Source: Aporrectodea caliginosa
Lineage: Eukaryota; Annelida; Clitellata; Crassiclitellata; Lumbricidae
Assembly: GCA_020284085.1 (NCBI GenBank)
Contig: JACEVL010000033.1
Span: 442,501-506,500 of the forward strand
Direction: 5' to 3'
DNA: 64,000 nt
Below the pieces are notes generated by a model, which worked only from the letters and a program-made list of their open reading frames with translations, was not told the DNA's origin and made no database searches. A program made the translations under genes and the position numbers. This document shows positions 44,280 through 54,448 of the stretch, in pieces (position 1 is the stretch's first letter; every line of letters starts with the position of its first letter).

Positions 44280-45104
44280 ATCGACGCTTCATCTTGTTGC
44301 AATTAGTACTTAGTTCACTCACGCCATCTGGTGAATTCCTCCATCAGCTATTTCTTAAAACGACGACAGATTATCGCACTCTTGGTCTTAAGCCCCAATT
44401 CCAGTTACTAATTACGGTCTTTCATTAGCATACATCAGAATATAATTACCTGCAGTAGACGGCTGTAGGCCTCTTATAGGTCTTTCTTTTCATCAGGACC
44501 TGTAGGCCTTCTATGAATCTCTCGATTCACCAGGCCTAGTTGAACGATTGTGGTCGACCTCCTCGTGAAAGACCGACCAATTTCCACGGCTTCATCTTTA
44601 GACGTTCTCTCCTCCCATCTCAGGCACCACGACCAACGTCTTTACCCACCCATTGCTCAGCTCCTCTGCATAATACATCAGCCACAGGTTCCTCCCAGCC
44701 TCATCAGCCGTGATTCCACGCTTCCATTTTAGCCACCAGCCAACCGGAACCGTCGAGATCGAAATTGATGTGATCGTCAAATTATTTTGTCAGTTCTGGT
44801 GCAATCACGTGCCTGGCAGGTTCCTGCGTTTGACTGCAACCGTTCGCTCTGATTAATAACAATAGTTCCGCTCTCTGACGTTCACGTGTGTAGAATTGGC
44901 GACCCTCTCGTTAGCGGTCCCCCTCAGCTGTCACGGTTGAATGAAATAATACGCATCCGACATGAAACGTCGACAGGGGCGGGGCACGCACGCGACCGGC
45001 GCATGCGCAGTAAACTGTGACACGCACCACCGCACATGTTGGTCTTTATCCGAGAAGTCTGAGCGTACGGTGCGGTCGGTCGGATCTCCAAGTTTGTACT
45101 CTGA
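44280..45104. other. Intergenic DNA, no gene seen
   Basis: Complex sequence with AGGCCT-containing words around 44465-44540. No domain in any frame. Confidence 0.4.
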
Positions 45105-45178
45105 CAGTGCCAGTTCCAAGCCTGGATAAAGAATGAATGCGACGCTAATGATGATCACAAAGCGTCGTTAAACTGAAA
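45105..45178 (+). mobile_element. GTCGTTAAAC-family retroelement 3' end
   Basis: ACAGTGCCAGTTCCAAGCCT, then GGATAAAGAATGAATG, then GCGACGCTAATGATGATCAC and AAAGCGTCGTTAAACTGA. GCGACGCT pairs with AGCGTCGT as a terminal hairpin. Confidence 0.75.
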
Positions 45179-45639
45179 CTACTAGCGGTCGGTCATCCGA
45201 ATGAAGGCATAAGAACTTTTAAGGAGACGCTTCACTAACAGTCGGTCAAGGCGAGGAAGACCGATTGGCCTGTCTAAGACTGGGGCCCGGTCTTAATGCA
45301 AACAGTTGGGAGGTAGGGTTTAGAACTTTAGATGAATGGTAACACTCCGGCACGAAGAGCAGAAGATCAGCGTGGACGCGCAGGATCGATTTCCGCTACC
45401 CTCCCAAAGGTCCGTTCAGCCTTCCATTCGCTAGGTGGCGTTGGTAACATGAGCAGTGGGGCAGATGGGCGCCTTGCATGGCTGCCATACAGTTGAATTC
45501 GACTCCTGTAATAACTTGTGATCATCCGTTCATACTATGACTTGTAATCATACTGTTGTGTGTCAGTTTAAATGAATAATAAACACGAATATTATTTATA
45601 TGAACGAATGTCTTTAACAATGCTCTGTTCAGTACTTGA

Positions 45640-45800
45640 GAAAATTTATATAGCGCCGCATTTAACGCAAAGAAATCAGAGGCTTTGGGGATGCTGGTTA
45701 ATTCCTGTTTAACGACGCTTTATCATGATAAAGATGATTAGCGGCGCCCTCCTCCTTTCGCCAGTCTTGGGACTGGCACTACCAGAGTACGGTAACCGTA
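45640..45800 (-). mobile_element. Two abutting retroelement 3' ends (TATATAGCGC type and GTCGTTAAAC type)
   Basis: Minus strand: GTGCCAGTCCCAAGACTGGC, AAAGGAGGAGGGCGCCGCTA, and a loop followed by AAGCGTCGTTAAAC (about 45790-45710). Then AGCCTCTGATTTCTTTGCGT and GGCGCTATATAAATTTTCTC (about 45690-45640). Confidence 0.6.
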
Positions 45801-45829
45801 GTGGCGAAGATACTTGGAGATGCTCGTTT

Positions 45830-45900
45830 TGTTTGATCATCAGTTTAATGACGTCTCATGACAACATTGGCCGCTGACGTCATATCAACATCGTACATTG
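45830..45900 (-). mobile_element. GTTAAAC-tailed repeat, second type
   Basis: Minus strand: TATGACGTCAGCGGCCAATG then TTGTCATGAGACGTCATTAA and ACTGAT. Near-identical sequence occurs at 48660-48730, with weaker matches at 47425-47470 and 59575-59640. Confidence 0.55.
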
Positions 45901-46164
45901 GCAAATTTTACAAACAGCATTCACAGTTAAAATATACAGGTAGCTAACATGATTTATCTTTTAATTGTTCAGGTAGCTAACATGCTTCAATGATGCTTGA
46001 GTCTCAGTTTTATTTACTGTATCTCTTCCTGTGTTTGCATCAGTTATTCCAGCAGGCCCCGTCTATTTAAAGATTAAGTAAACGCTTAAAAGAGGTGTGT
46101 AAAAGTGACTTATTTTTATGAAGCACGTAAGCGCAACCTTCACCCTTAGATCATACAGCTTATT

Positions 46165-46381
46165 TGTATGTATAAGCACTTGTTATAGCGCCTCTTCAAG
46201 ATTTCCTATTCAGAGGCGCTCCTTGACTACAGCGCGGACACTGAATCAGAGTTTCACGCCAAAGCGCATGAGCAATTGCGAGTGAAGGACTTGCCCAGGG
46301 TCCCTACGTGGCGGCTTGAGGTGGATTCAACCCGTAACCCTCCGGCTGCAAGGCACCGAACATACCCCTACACCACCTGTG
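46165..46381 (-). mobile_element. SINE-1, near full length
   Basis: Minus strand: GGTGTAGGGGTATGTTCGGT, B-box region GGTTGAATCCACCTCAAGCC (one base lost from GTTCGAATCC), and core TGGGCAAGTCCTTCACTCGC then AATTGCTC. The hairpin GCGCCTCTGAATAGGAAATC...AGAGGCGC follows, then TATAACAAGTGCTTATACAT. Confidence 0.9.
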
Positions 46382-46389
46382 TTACTTAT

Positions 46390-47489
46390 TGTCATAAGTA
46401 TCAAATGGAAATCCTTTTGTTTCCAGCATCAGTCACGTGTCAGATCAGTTGACAGAAACGTAACGGTGACGTCCTAACTATCTGTGACGAAATGACAAGA
46501 GAGCGTGACGATAGCTCTGACGTCGAAAATCTGCTGCGTCAATCACGGCAGCAGGGTTCCAGCGTATCTCCCACAAGCACCCGCGAGAAATCAGAACTTG
46601 TACATGGTGTGCGTATAAATAATTCTCGTCAATTATTTATCCCCATTTGCTCCTGTCTGCCAGCCCTCGGTCCCGTCGGAAATATGAACTGGCCAAGCCG
46701 AAGATGAATTAGACGTCTGTGGAGGCTTAATTTCTTTGATTTATTTCGAGATGTGTTTCTTTTGACACTCGGCCGTTAATTACAATTCACTCTCCAATCA
46801 ACGAGTGACATTCATCAAAGGTCCATTATTATACAGTTATGACTCCAGCGAGCTGGTATACGTGACTTGATTAAAAGAATTTTAAATAGAATCACGGCAT
46901 CGTTTGGCCATAGATTACCGGCCGGACTAATTATTTAAGGCAATAATTATGGATTTGCACGCAGGCAATGCAGATATTTATATAAGTGGACGATTTTGAT
47001 TTGACTGCCAATAATCAACGAGATCTTCAAACTTTGCGTCTATGGATAGATTGATTAGTTTATGGTAAAATGATAGATTGATGTTTTAAAAAGCCTGTCT
47101 AATTGGTCAGAATAAATCACCTTTTAACAGGTAACACATTTAGGCCTACTGCACAGCTATAGAATCGATCTCAGTATAATAGCTCTAGATGCGTAATCCT
47201 TGATGCATTTGGTATCTTTAGAAAATACGCCGCGTATAACGCTGGACCGACCTCGCGAATAATATGACAACACTTTGCCGAACTAGCGCGCATATGGACA
47301 ATGCTGATGTACATTGAATTTACTCAATAGCCAGTTAATTAAGAAGTCCTGTCTTTTTATGTGTAAGAATAAGGTTACACTTACACAGTTGGAATCTGTT
47401 ACTCAGTTATCAATTTACCGGATGGATCAGAGTTTAACGACATCTTATGTCAACAAAGGACATCGAGAGAAATTATTTTTAAAACATCC
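46390..47489. other. Unique intergenic DNA
   Basis: No gene seen. 46735-46990 is a clean AT-balanced block with several TAATT cores (GTTAATTACAATTCAC, GACTAATTATTTAAGGC, AATAATTATGGATTTG), a possible regulatory element. 47425-47470 resembles the GTTAAAC-tailed repeat. Confidence 0.3.
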
Positions 47490-47493
47490 TTAA

Positions 47494-48449
47494 CCCTCGG
47501 GCTACCAAGGGGGTGGTTGCCACCCCTAGGTTTTTTTCATCTCAAACTTTTTCCGTATGGAATAAAAATTTGACCTTTTAGGTAGCTGTAGGGGGTTCAT
47601 TTACACACGTTTTGAGGTAAAATGTGAGATGATATCTCACACCGTTCAAAAGTTATACCCAATATACCCGAGGTACCAGAGGGGGTGGATACCACCCCTA
47701 GATTTTCGACTATATCTTATCCATCATTTAATATTAAGAGACACAAATTATACCATTCTATAGAGGGAATGTGGGGCTACATTTCTATGGTCACTGAGTT
47801 GACCTGAGACAACCTGAAGTGCTCAAAATAAATAATAATACGCGTAATATGCGTGAAAAATGGCTGAATGGAAGCACTCCCCCTTAGTTGTTTGTCTGTA
47901 GCGTATTCATTTGTCTTCCTGGAAGAGAAACACAGATACCATTTTTTAGAGGGAATGAAGGGCTTCATTTGCATACCTACATCTCTGTCTTTTGAATACC
48001 GGAAGTGATCAATATAAATAATAATACGCGTAATCTGTGTGAAAATGGCTGAATACAGCATTACAACGTAAACCGATATATATGTATGGATATATATGTA
48101 TGGATGTACATTTATGCTATATAAACATGTGTAGGGATGATTGTGTGTATCTTTTATACATAGATTAGTTTCAAAACACACATAATCTTATATTTGTTTA
48201 TCCAAAAAGTACAAAATGTACGCAATAATATAAAATATTGCTAATTAATGGGTTCCGTTGTTAAAAGTGATGTAATTTCGAGGTGCATTCACACAATGTA
48301 CAACTAAATATACCATTCTGTGCAGAAATGAATGCTGAATCCATTGTATATTACAAGTTATGATATGTGAAACCAAACACGAAATCCAGGGGGGTGGTAA
48401 CCACCCACCTTGGTAGCCGATGTCACAAAAAAGCTTGGTAGCCCGAGGG
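47494..48449. mobile_element. Non-autonomous piggyBac-like element
   Basis: 956-bp element flanked by TTAA on both sides (47490-47493 and 48450-48453), with perfect 16-bp terminal inverted repeats CCCTCGGGCTACCAAG. TTAA target duplication and CCC-starting ends are piggyBac hallmarks. There is no transposase frame. The self-complementary motif GGGGTGG-TNRC-CACCCC appears three times (about 47509, 47677, 48388). A ~120-bp internal block (47750-47870) is repeated about 185 bp later (47937-48055; shared ATACGCGTAATNTGNGTGAA and ATGGCTGAAT). Confidence 0.92.
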
Positions 48450-48659
48450 TTAACGTTCGCGTAATGGTATAATACAGTCAGGGAATTATAAATAGCAGAA
48501 AGTCAAGTAGTCAACACCCTATGAATGAACGTTTTAAGTACAAATCCGCGCTGCTGCTATAACTTATAGGACAAATACTACACTTAAAAGAGGCGTGTAA
48601 TTTTTGTGAACAGTTCTCACCGTTCTTATGGCATAATATATTATACAGTTCTTTCTTGT

Positions 48660-48730
48660 TTTAAATAATCATCAGTTTAATGACATCTCATGACAACATC
48701 GACCGCTGACGTGAAATCAGGCATCGTATA
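48660..48730 (-). mobile_element. GTTAAAC-tailed repeat, second type, copy
   Basis: Minus strand TTTCACGTCAGCGGTCGATG then TTGTCATGAGATGTCATTAA. Partner of 45830-45900. Confidence 0.55.
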
Positions 48731-48784
48731 TTATCAATTTTACTATAACAGAATGCTGTGATGTTATTTGTGGGCACTAAAGTT

Positions 48785-48905
48785 TCTGCTCGTTCTCTTA
48801 AGAATTTTCTTTTCGAGGGGCCCTTCGCATTGGAAGCGCCTCTGATTAGGCTGTAGGCCTACTGTGAGAGGCGCTTTATAAGTCCATAAATAGAATAGAA
48901 TAGAA
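48785..48905 (+). mobile_element. LINE-C-type 3' end with (TAGAA)n tail
   Basis: SLKNFLFEGP-like coding remnant, then the fully paired hairpin GCGCCTCTGATTAG...CTGTGAGAGGCGC, TTTATAAGTCCATAA and ATAGAATAGAATAGAATG. Confidence 0.7.
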
Positions 48906-49244
48906 TGCGCATTATATAGGCCTACTAGCATGGACGGAGTTTGGATTTAGTTCATGGGGGGGCTAAAGCATACCTTCACCTCCTCCTCTGCCGCGAAGCG
49001 GCACCCCTTTAAAATGGAGGGGTCTGGGGGCGATTTGAGCCATATGCATTTTGAGTATACTTGGTACTAATTTTGGCCTTCTGGTGAGAGGATTTGGAAG
49101 GATTTTACTGCTTAAAATGTACGTAATGGCCTTACATCGAAGACTGTGACTAGTCGACTATGCTAAAGCATTAATTGATTAATTGATGTACAAAGTGTGA
49201 ATGTGTTTAAACAGGTGGACAGTCGACTTGAGTTTAATCGAAAA

Positions 49245-50235
49245 CACTGACCAACAAAATAATATTTTTTGTTTGCTGCTCAGAACTTTAGAACTGTTCT
49301 TAGCTAAATTTGGGGCGCTGATTTCAAATATGAAATCGAAATTTGGCTAGCACGTCAGGATTTTTAGGTACGCATAGGTGAGGTTCTACACAATTGCGAA
49401 CTCTCAACTCATATTAAAAATGTATGAAGAATAGGATTTTGTGCTTGTTCTTAGCTAAATTTTGGATGCTGGTTTCAAATATGAAATCGAAATTTGGATG
49501 GCAGGTCTAGTTTTTCAGCTACGCTTCAGTGAAGTTCTACACAATTGCGAATTCTCAGCTCATATAGGCCTATACTGTAAGCGAAAGCAAAGTATCAAAA
49601 CTGTATCACACAATGCCAGGCATTTGCTTTCACATTTGTTCTTAGTTAAAATTTGGACGCTGATTTCAAATATGAAATCAAAATTTGGCTAGCTTGTCAG
49701 GTTTTTTAGGTACGCATCAGTGAGGTTATACATAACCGAAAATTAATGCGGTACATTTGCAGTATGAACTATGCGACGCGTACCTCAAAAACCTGACGTG
49801 CTAGCCAAATTTCAATTTCATATTTGAAATCAGCATCCAAAATTTAGTTGAGAGCAAGCACAAAAGCAAATGCCTCATACATTTTTTAAACTGTGTTTTC
49901 ACTGATAGTATGAGTTGAGAATCCGCAATTGTGTAGAACCTCACTTATGCGTACCTAATAAACCTGACGTGCTAGACAAATTTCGATTTCATATTGAAAT
50001 CAGCGCCCAAAATTTAGCCAAGAACAGTTAAAAAGTTCTGAGTAGCAAACAACAAATATTTTTTTTGTTGCGCAGTGTTAATGTAGGCATATAAAACTTA
50101 AAGAATCCGAGAAACTTTATAACTTAAAAACTGGACGTGATAGACAAAAACGGTTTCCGGATTTGGAATCAGCATATTAAATTTAGTTAGGAACAGGTGT
50201 TAGAATCCCAACAGCAAAATGCTTGTTGATCAGTG
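49245..50235. mobile_element. CACTA-like foldback element built of inverted ~150-185 bp units
   Basis: Ends are CACTGACCAACAA and TTGTTGATCAGTG (one mismatch), with AAA on both outer sides as a possible 3-bp duplication. Three units in one orientation (about 49290-49430, 49440-49565, 49630-49740) face three in the other (about 49765-49880, 49920-50040, 50110-50205). Each contains GTTCTTAGCTAAATTTNGGN, then GCTGATTTCAAATATGAAAT, then a CACGTCAGG/TTAGGTACGCAT/GAGGTTCTACACAATTGCG series. CACT(A/G) ends, a short duplication and dense subterminal repeats fit the EnSpm/CACTA superfamily. That assignment is inference. Confidence 0.75.
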
Positions 50236-50485
50236 AAATCAGCATAAACTCAATTTTTACTCAAACTCAACAGTTGACAATTGTAATTATATGGTAATTA
50301 TAAGTTTACAAGAACTGTCCTCACAGAACTGGAATTTTAGTTGTTACAAAGTTATACACACTGTTATGCTCAATACTCAGTCACGCTAACAAACTAACAC
50401 TATGGCCTTAGGCCTACATCAAAGACTAGTCGACTACGCTAATGCAGTGTAGACTAAGCGTCTAGTTCCACTGTTTGCATAGGGC

Positions 50486-50677
50486 CTACATGAGAACCAG
50501 GTCTTCGGGGACTAAAGCAGCTGTCAGATCATATTCAATATTCAGAAGAGCCAGCGAAAAGGGCGTTCCTGTCCCATGCATGGTTGATCGCAGCCAGTTT
50601 CTTATGCGTCGCATCGCTGAATAACTTCTCTCAGCGGTTGATGAACCCACGGGCAACATTAGTGCTAACAGCACCAT
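50486..50677 (-). pseudogene. hAT transposase C-terminal (dimerisation) fragment
   Basis: The minus frame reads ALMLPVGSSTAERSYSAMRR, then IRNWLRSTMHGTGTPFSLAL and LNIEYDL. The T-AERSYSAMRRIRNWLRSTM...LALLNIEYD pattern is the conserved hAT-family C-terminal dimerisation region, as in ZMYM/hATC proteins. Only this end remains. Upstream sequence on the minus strand is not coding, so the gene is a relic. A hAT-like end, CAGTGGCGTAAATAATGG, lies 184 bp beyond on the 5' side (ending 50861). Confidence 0.88.
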
Positions 50678-50843
50678 TCTGTTGTAACGAAACTAACGAT
50701 GATAATAATAGACATCTTCGGTCAGTTCTTCTGAATTATATTAAAGGTAATTTCATTTTCCGTGCTTGAAAACGTTTTCATTTTTGGGGGGACAGAAGGG
50801 CTTAAGTCAAAACTTTGGGGGACAGTCCCCCTCTGCCCCCCCC

Positions 50844-50861
50844 CCATTATTTACGCCACTG
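50844..50861. mobile_element. hAT-like terminus CAGTGGCGTAAAT (minus strand)
   Basis: Plus strand ...ATTATTTACGCCACTG, preceded by C/G homopolymer runs. It shares 11 bases with the ends at 56918, 61927 and 61132. Probably the 5' end of the relic whose C-terminus is at 50486-50677. Confidence 0.6.
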
Positions 50862-51126
50862 CTTGCGGCTGCTATGCCTTGTCTACTTGGACCAGAGTCA
50901 CATGTGCAGACAGGATCTGGTAGAGATGGGATGGCTATTCCATGAGATTTGCACTATACCTTAATAACGCATGGTCAAGTCTGTGGATTCATGGGGGGGG
51001 GCTTAGCCCCCCTAGCCCCTGATAAACTCCGCCCATGGCTATAGGCATGGACGCCTGTAAATAGCGTCCTTGCATAACAACAATACTGATAATACTGATG
51101 ACGTATATTATAATAAACAAAGCCTT

Positions 51127-51164
51127 CTTGCGATGACGTCATCTCCTTGCGATGACGTCATCTC
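51127..51164. promoter_or_regulatory. Tandem pair of full CRE palindromes
   Basis: Two exact 19-bp copies of CTTGCGATGACGTCATCTC, each holding the ATF/CREB palindrome TGACGTCA (51134-51141 and 51153-51160). A TATA-like TATATTATAATAAAC lies 22 bp upstream. Promoter activity is inferred. Confidence 0.4.
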
Positions 51165-51566
51165 TTCATCGATTGTTTCATGTCTATAGGAAAGGAGTCG
51201 AGATTCATTTAGAAATTCGATACGAGGTTAAACAATTTGAACAGAAAATAATCGAAAATCGTCGCTTTGAAGAAGTAAAAATTAGAAATTCAACGAAGTC
51301 AGTTGAAGAAGACACTAAACGAACAAGAATCGTATTATGTGCGACACGCAATTGCCGTTTCGAACAGAAAATCATCAAAAATGTCAACAAGAGAGGTTGA
51401 AATTCGAAGTTTCGTTGAAATAACTACATTTTTGAAGACGCAAACCGACCAGCAATCGAATGATCAACAAGAATGGCATTTCAAACAGTCGAACTGTCCA
51501 TCAGAAAAGAGTTCAAACAGACAGAAAGATATCTGGACCATTGTTTGCAGGCGACATTCACTTAAG
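51152..51566 (+). other. Uncharacterised frames ending at a splice-donor-like site
   Basis: Purine-rich DNA downstream of the CRE pair with two overlapping open frames, 82 codons (FEQKIIENRRFEEVKIRNST ... FEQKIIKNVNKRG) and 92 codons. The FEQKII word occurs twice. A consensus donor, AAG|GTAAGC, follows at 51567. It may be the first exon of a spliced transcript whose intron holds the 32-bp satellite. No domain is recognised. Confidence 0.2.
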
Positions 51567-51573
51567 GTAAGCC

Positions 51574-52344
51574 TCACATGAACAATGTTTTACAGTCACT
51601 GTGCTTAACATGAACAATGTTTTACAGTCACTGTGCTTACATGAACAATGTTTTACAGTCACTGTGCTTAACATGAACAATGTTTTACAGTCACTGTGCT
51701 TAACATGAACAATGTTTTACAGTCACTGTGCTTAACATGAACAATGTTTTACAGTCACTGTGCTTAACATGAACAATGTTTTACAGTCACTGTGCTTAAC
51801 ATGAACAATGTTTTACAGTCACTGTGCTTAACATGAACAATGTTTTACAGTCACTGTGCTTAACATGAACAATGTTTTACAGTCACTGTGCTTAACATGA
51901 ACAATGTTTTACAGTCACTGTGCTTAACATGAACAATGTTTTACAGTCACTGTGCTTAACATGAACAATGTTTTACAGTCACTGTGCTTAACATGAACAA
52001 TGTTTTACAGTCACTGTGCTTAACATGAACAATGTTTTACAGTCACTGTGCTTAACATGAACAATGTTTTACAGTCACTGTGCTTAACATGAACAATGTT
52101 TTACAGTCACTGTGCTTAACATGAACAATGTTTTACAGTCACTGTGCTTAACATGAACAATGTTTTACAGTCACTGTGCTTAACATGAACAATGTTTTAC
52201 AGTCACTGTGCTTAACATGAACAATGTTTTACAGTCACTGTGCTTAACATGAACAATGTTTTACAGTCACTGTGCTTAACATGAACAATGTTTTACAGTC
52301 ACTGTGCTTAACATGAACAATGTTTTACAGTCACTGTGCTTAAC
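51574..52344. repeat. 32-bp satellite array, ~24 near-identical copies
   Basis: Unit TTAACATGAACAATGTTTTA plus CAGTCACTGTGC, repeated without spacers and almost without substitutions; one unit is 31 bp. Each unit holds two small palindromes, AACAT(gaaca)ATGTT and ACAGT(c)ACTGT. The near-perfect identity implies very recent expansion or homogenisation. Confidence 0.97.
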
Positions 52345-52589
52345 CTCTGTGGCCTATGTATGGATCAATCTGATTACGGTTTGGTTTTTGTGCGCCATCG
52401 GCTGATGTCTCGTGCGTTAGACACTGCTGTGATACAGTTACTAATTAGCCTACAATTACTAAATTGATTCCAATGTCTTAAAATCTTGGAACAAATATAC
52501 ATTCTTGGTAATGTTGCACCATCTTTTCTCATTGGTCATTTTCTTATTTTTTAAATTATGTGTTTTCTTTCTCTTTAGTTTAAAAGTTT
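52345..52589. other. Intergenic DNA, no gene seen
   Basis: Complex AT-rich sequence. Confidence 0.5.
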
Positions 52590-52870
52590 ATCTCGCCTTA
52601 AGTTCCAACTCAGCTATAATGAGTACACTGACCGTACACTATCTGTGGGAAGATCAGACAGCTAGGGAGAGGACTGGCCGTCGCCCGTCGGTCCACATAT
52701 GCATGCCGAAGCTAAGAAAAATTAATGAAGTCGCTAACACTCTCTTCATATCCATAGCTATCTCTCCTATCCAACTCACTGACCGTGTTCTGTTCAGTAT
52801 GGCCGTCGCCCTCCCTCATAGTCGCTAACACTCCTTCATATCCATAGCTATCTCTCAAGCTATCTCAAAG
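52590..52870 (+). mobile_element. SINE-2 family copy
   Basis: CAACTCAGCTATAATGAGTA, CACTGACCGTACACT, GGGAAGATCAGACAGCTAGG and GAGAGGACTGGCCGTCGCCC are present. The 3' end AAGTCGCTAACACTCTCTTC is partly duplicated (52727-52760 and 52820-52855). Confidence 0.75.
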
Positions 52871-52899
52871 GACTGCTGTTCTTCGTATCCTCCTCCTTC

Positions 52900-53105
52900 A
52901 TTATCTCTTACTCCTTCCTCTTCTCTTCTCTTCTCCTCCTCCTTCCTCCTCCTTCTTCTCCTAGTGCTCCTTCTCCCTCTTCTCCTTCTCTTCTCCGCCA
53001 CCTCCTCTTCTTCTCTTCTCCTCCTCCCCTTCCCTCCTCCTCCTCCCCTCCTCTTCCTACTTCTTTTTCTTCTCCTCTTCGTTTTCTTTTTCTTCTTCTT
53101 CTAAC
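52900..53105. repeat. (CTT)n/(TCC)n pyrimidine tract
   Basis: Nearly pure C/T on the plus strand. Confidence 0.92.
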
Positions 53106-53224
53106 CAAAACATTCTGCATATGCATCTTTGTCAGATGATGATCTCTCATCTAAGAAACGTTGATGTTCGTCAATGTCTTGTTAGTAGTGTGTAGACCAT
53201 TGATTCTATATCAGTCGCTTCTGA

Positions 53225-53425
53225 TTGGTCACGTAGCCACGCCCCCTGTTGTTCTAAGCCCCTCCCCTATTGTTCTAAGCCCCGCCTCCTTTTGTCTCTA
53301 GGCCTGCGCTGGCACCTGCCATTCTTTTGTTCATGGGTCGGCACCTGCCATTCTTTTGTTCAAGGGTCCCCTATTGTTCTAAGCCCCGCCCCCTTTGTTC
53401 CCCTAGTCTTTTGTTCATACATCAA
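53225..53425. repeat. ~33-bp tandem repeat, TTGTTCTAAGCCCCGCCCCC
   Basis: Several imperfect copies, with a second motif GGCACCTGCCATTCTTTTGT occurring twice in between. Confidence 0.8.
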
Positions 53426-53454
53426 AGAACAATGGACTTTTGTTACTGAGGCTG

Positions 53455-53820
53455 AATCATAAATCCATTATACCGGATCATAAAATCATAAACTCATTAA
53501 ATCCACATACTATGAAAGGCCAACCATAAACTCATTAAATCCCCATACAATGAAAGGAATGTCATTAACCCATTATACTACATCATTAAATCGCCGTACT
53601 ATGAAAGGGCACTCACAAACCCATTAAATCCCCGTACTATGAAAAGACTATCATAAACCAATTATATACCGTTGACTTTTAATTGCAGCATGTCTCATTA
53701 TACCGAGTCATTAAATGCCATTACAAGGAAAGACCACTCACAAACTCATTAGACCGGGTCACGCAATATGAAAGGTCACTCACAAACCCAGTGTCATAAA
53801 ATCTCCGTACTATGACATTA
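53455..53820. repeat. ~45-55 bp tandem repeat
   Basis: Seven to eight diverged units built on CATAAACTCATTAAATCCCC then RTACTATGAAAGG. Ends at an (AT)n run near 53823. Confidence 0.85.
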
Positions 53821-53859
53821 ATCATATATATATATATAATATATATATATATACAATGT

Positions 53860-54189
53860 CCTTTATCAACTGCATAAAACTGGTTTAACAATTTAGAAGT
53901 TTGCATTCATAGCAAGAGCTGAATCTAAAATTTATATATTTATAATTTCAGAAAGTCGATAATTTTAATCTAAAGTATGACGTCACAGCCTGATGCAGAA
54001 GCAGCAATATAATCACTACTCATGTCCATACATGTAATTTTATATACATCGCTAAAAGCATTGACACAAGCATTCTATTGCAATACAAACAATTTCTCAT
54101 AACATATTAGGAGCTAACGTAAACATTAGACAACATCGAACCTTTTCAAATGTGAATTCTTCCAGACATATCATCATCCCAATAGATTT
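53860..54189. other. AT-rich intergenic DNA, no gene seen
   Basis: Nothing recognised. Confidence 0.45.
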
Positions 54190-54229
54190 GTACTTTTTAT
54201 AAGTCTCTCAAATCAATCTTTCTTTTAAC

Positions 54230-54300
54230 AGCGCCTGAGCTGAGAGTGCAGCTGATAAGGTCTCTTTAATATGAGCTATATAAATTCTCAGAATGAATAT
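54230..54300 (+). mobile_element. LINE-A-like 3' remnant
   Basis: CAGCGCCTGAGCTGAGAG ... ATGAGCTATATAAATTCTCA, then GAATGAATAT. It resembles the LINE-A tail with the second stem arm decayed. Confidence 0.45.
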
Positions 54301-54448
54301 CTGTTATATTAGTATCAATAAATGTCTGATTAGAAATCCATAGCTATAGACAATTATATATATCAGCAATTTTTGTAAGTCTGTCTCGCATACCCACATG
54401 TTTCCCCAAACATCTCAGTTTATCAGCATTGGTAGTGGCAGACATCCA

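Noticed and set aside
43715..44428. 200-plus-codon Asp-, Met- or His-rich frames on both strands
   Set aside because: Translations of a (GAT)n array. The same applies to the Ser/Leu, Arg/Glu, Tyr/Val/Cys and Ile frames over the TC, GACA, TATG and TAGA microsatellites throughout the window.
48921..51045. A perfect 8-bp target duplication for the outer CATGGRCGGAGTTT element
   Set aside because: The flanking octamers CCTACTAG and GCTATAGG do not match. The inverted repeat is reported only as uncertain.
51574..52344. CRISPR-like regular repeats
   Set aside because: The 32-bp units are directly adjacent with no unique spacers, and the genome is eukaryotic. It is a satellite.
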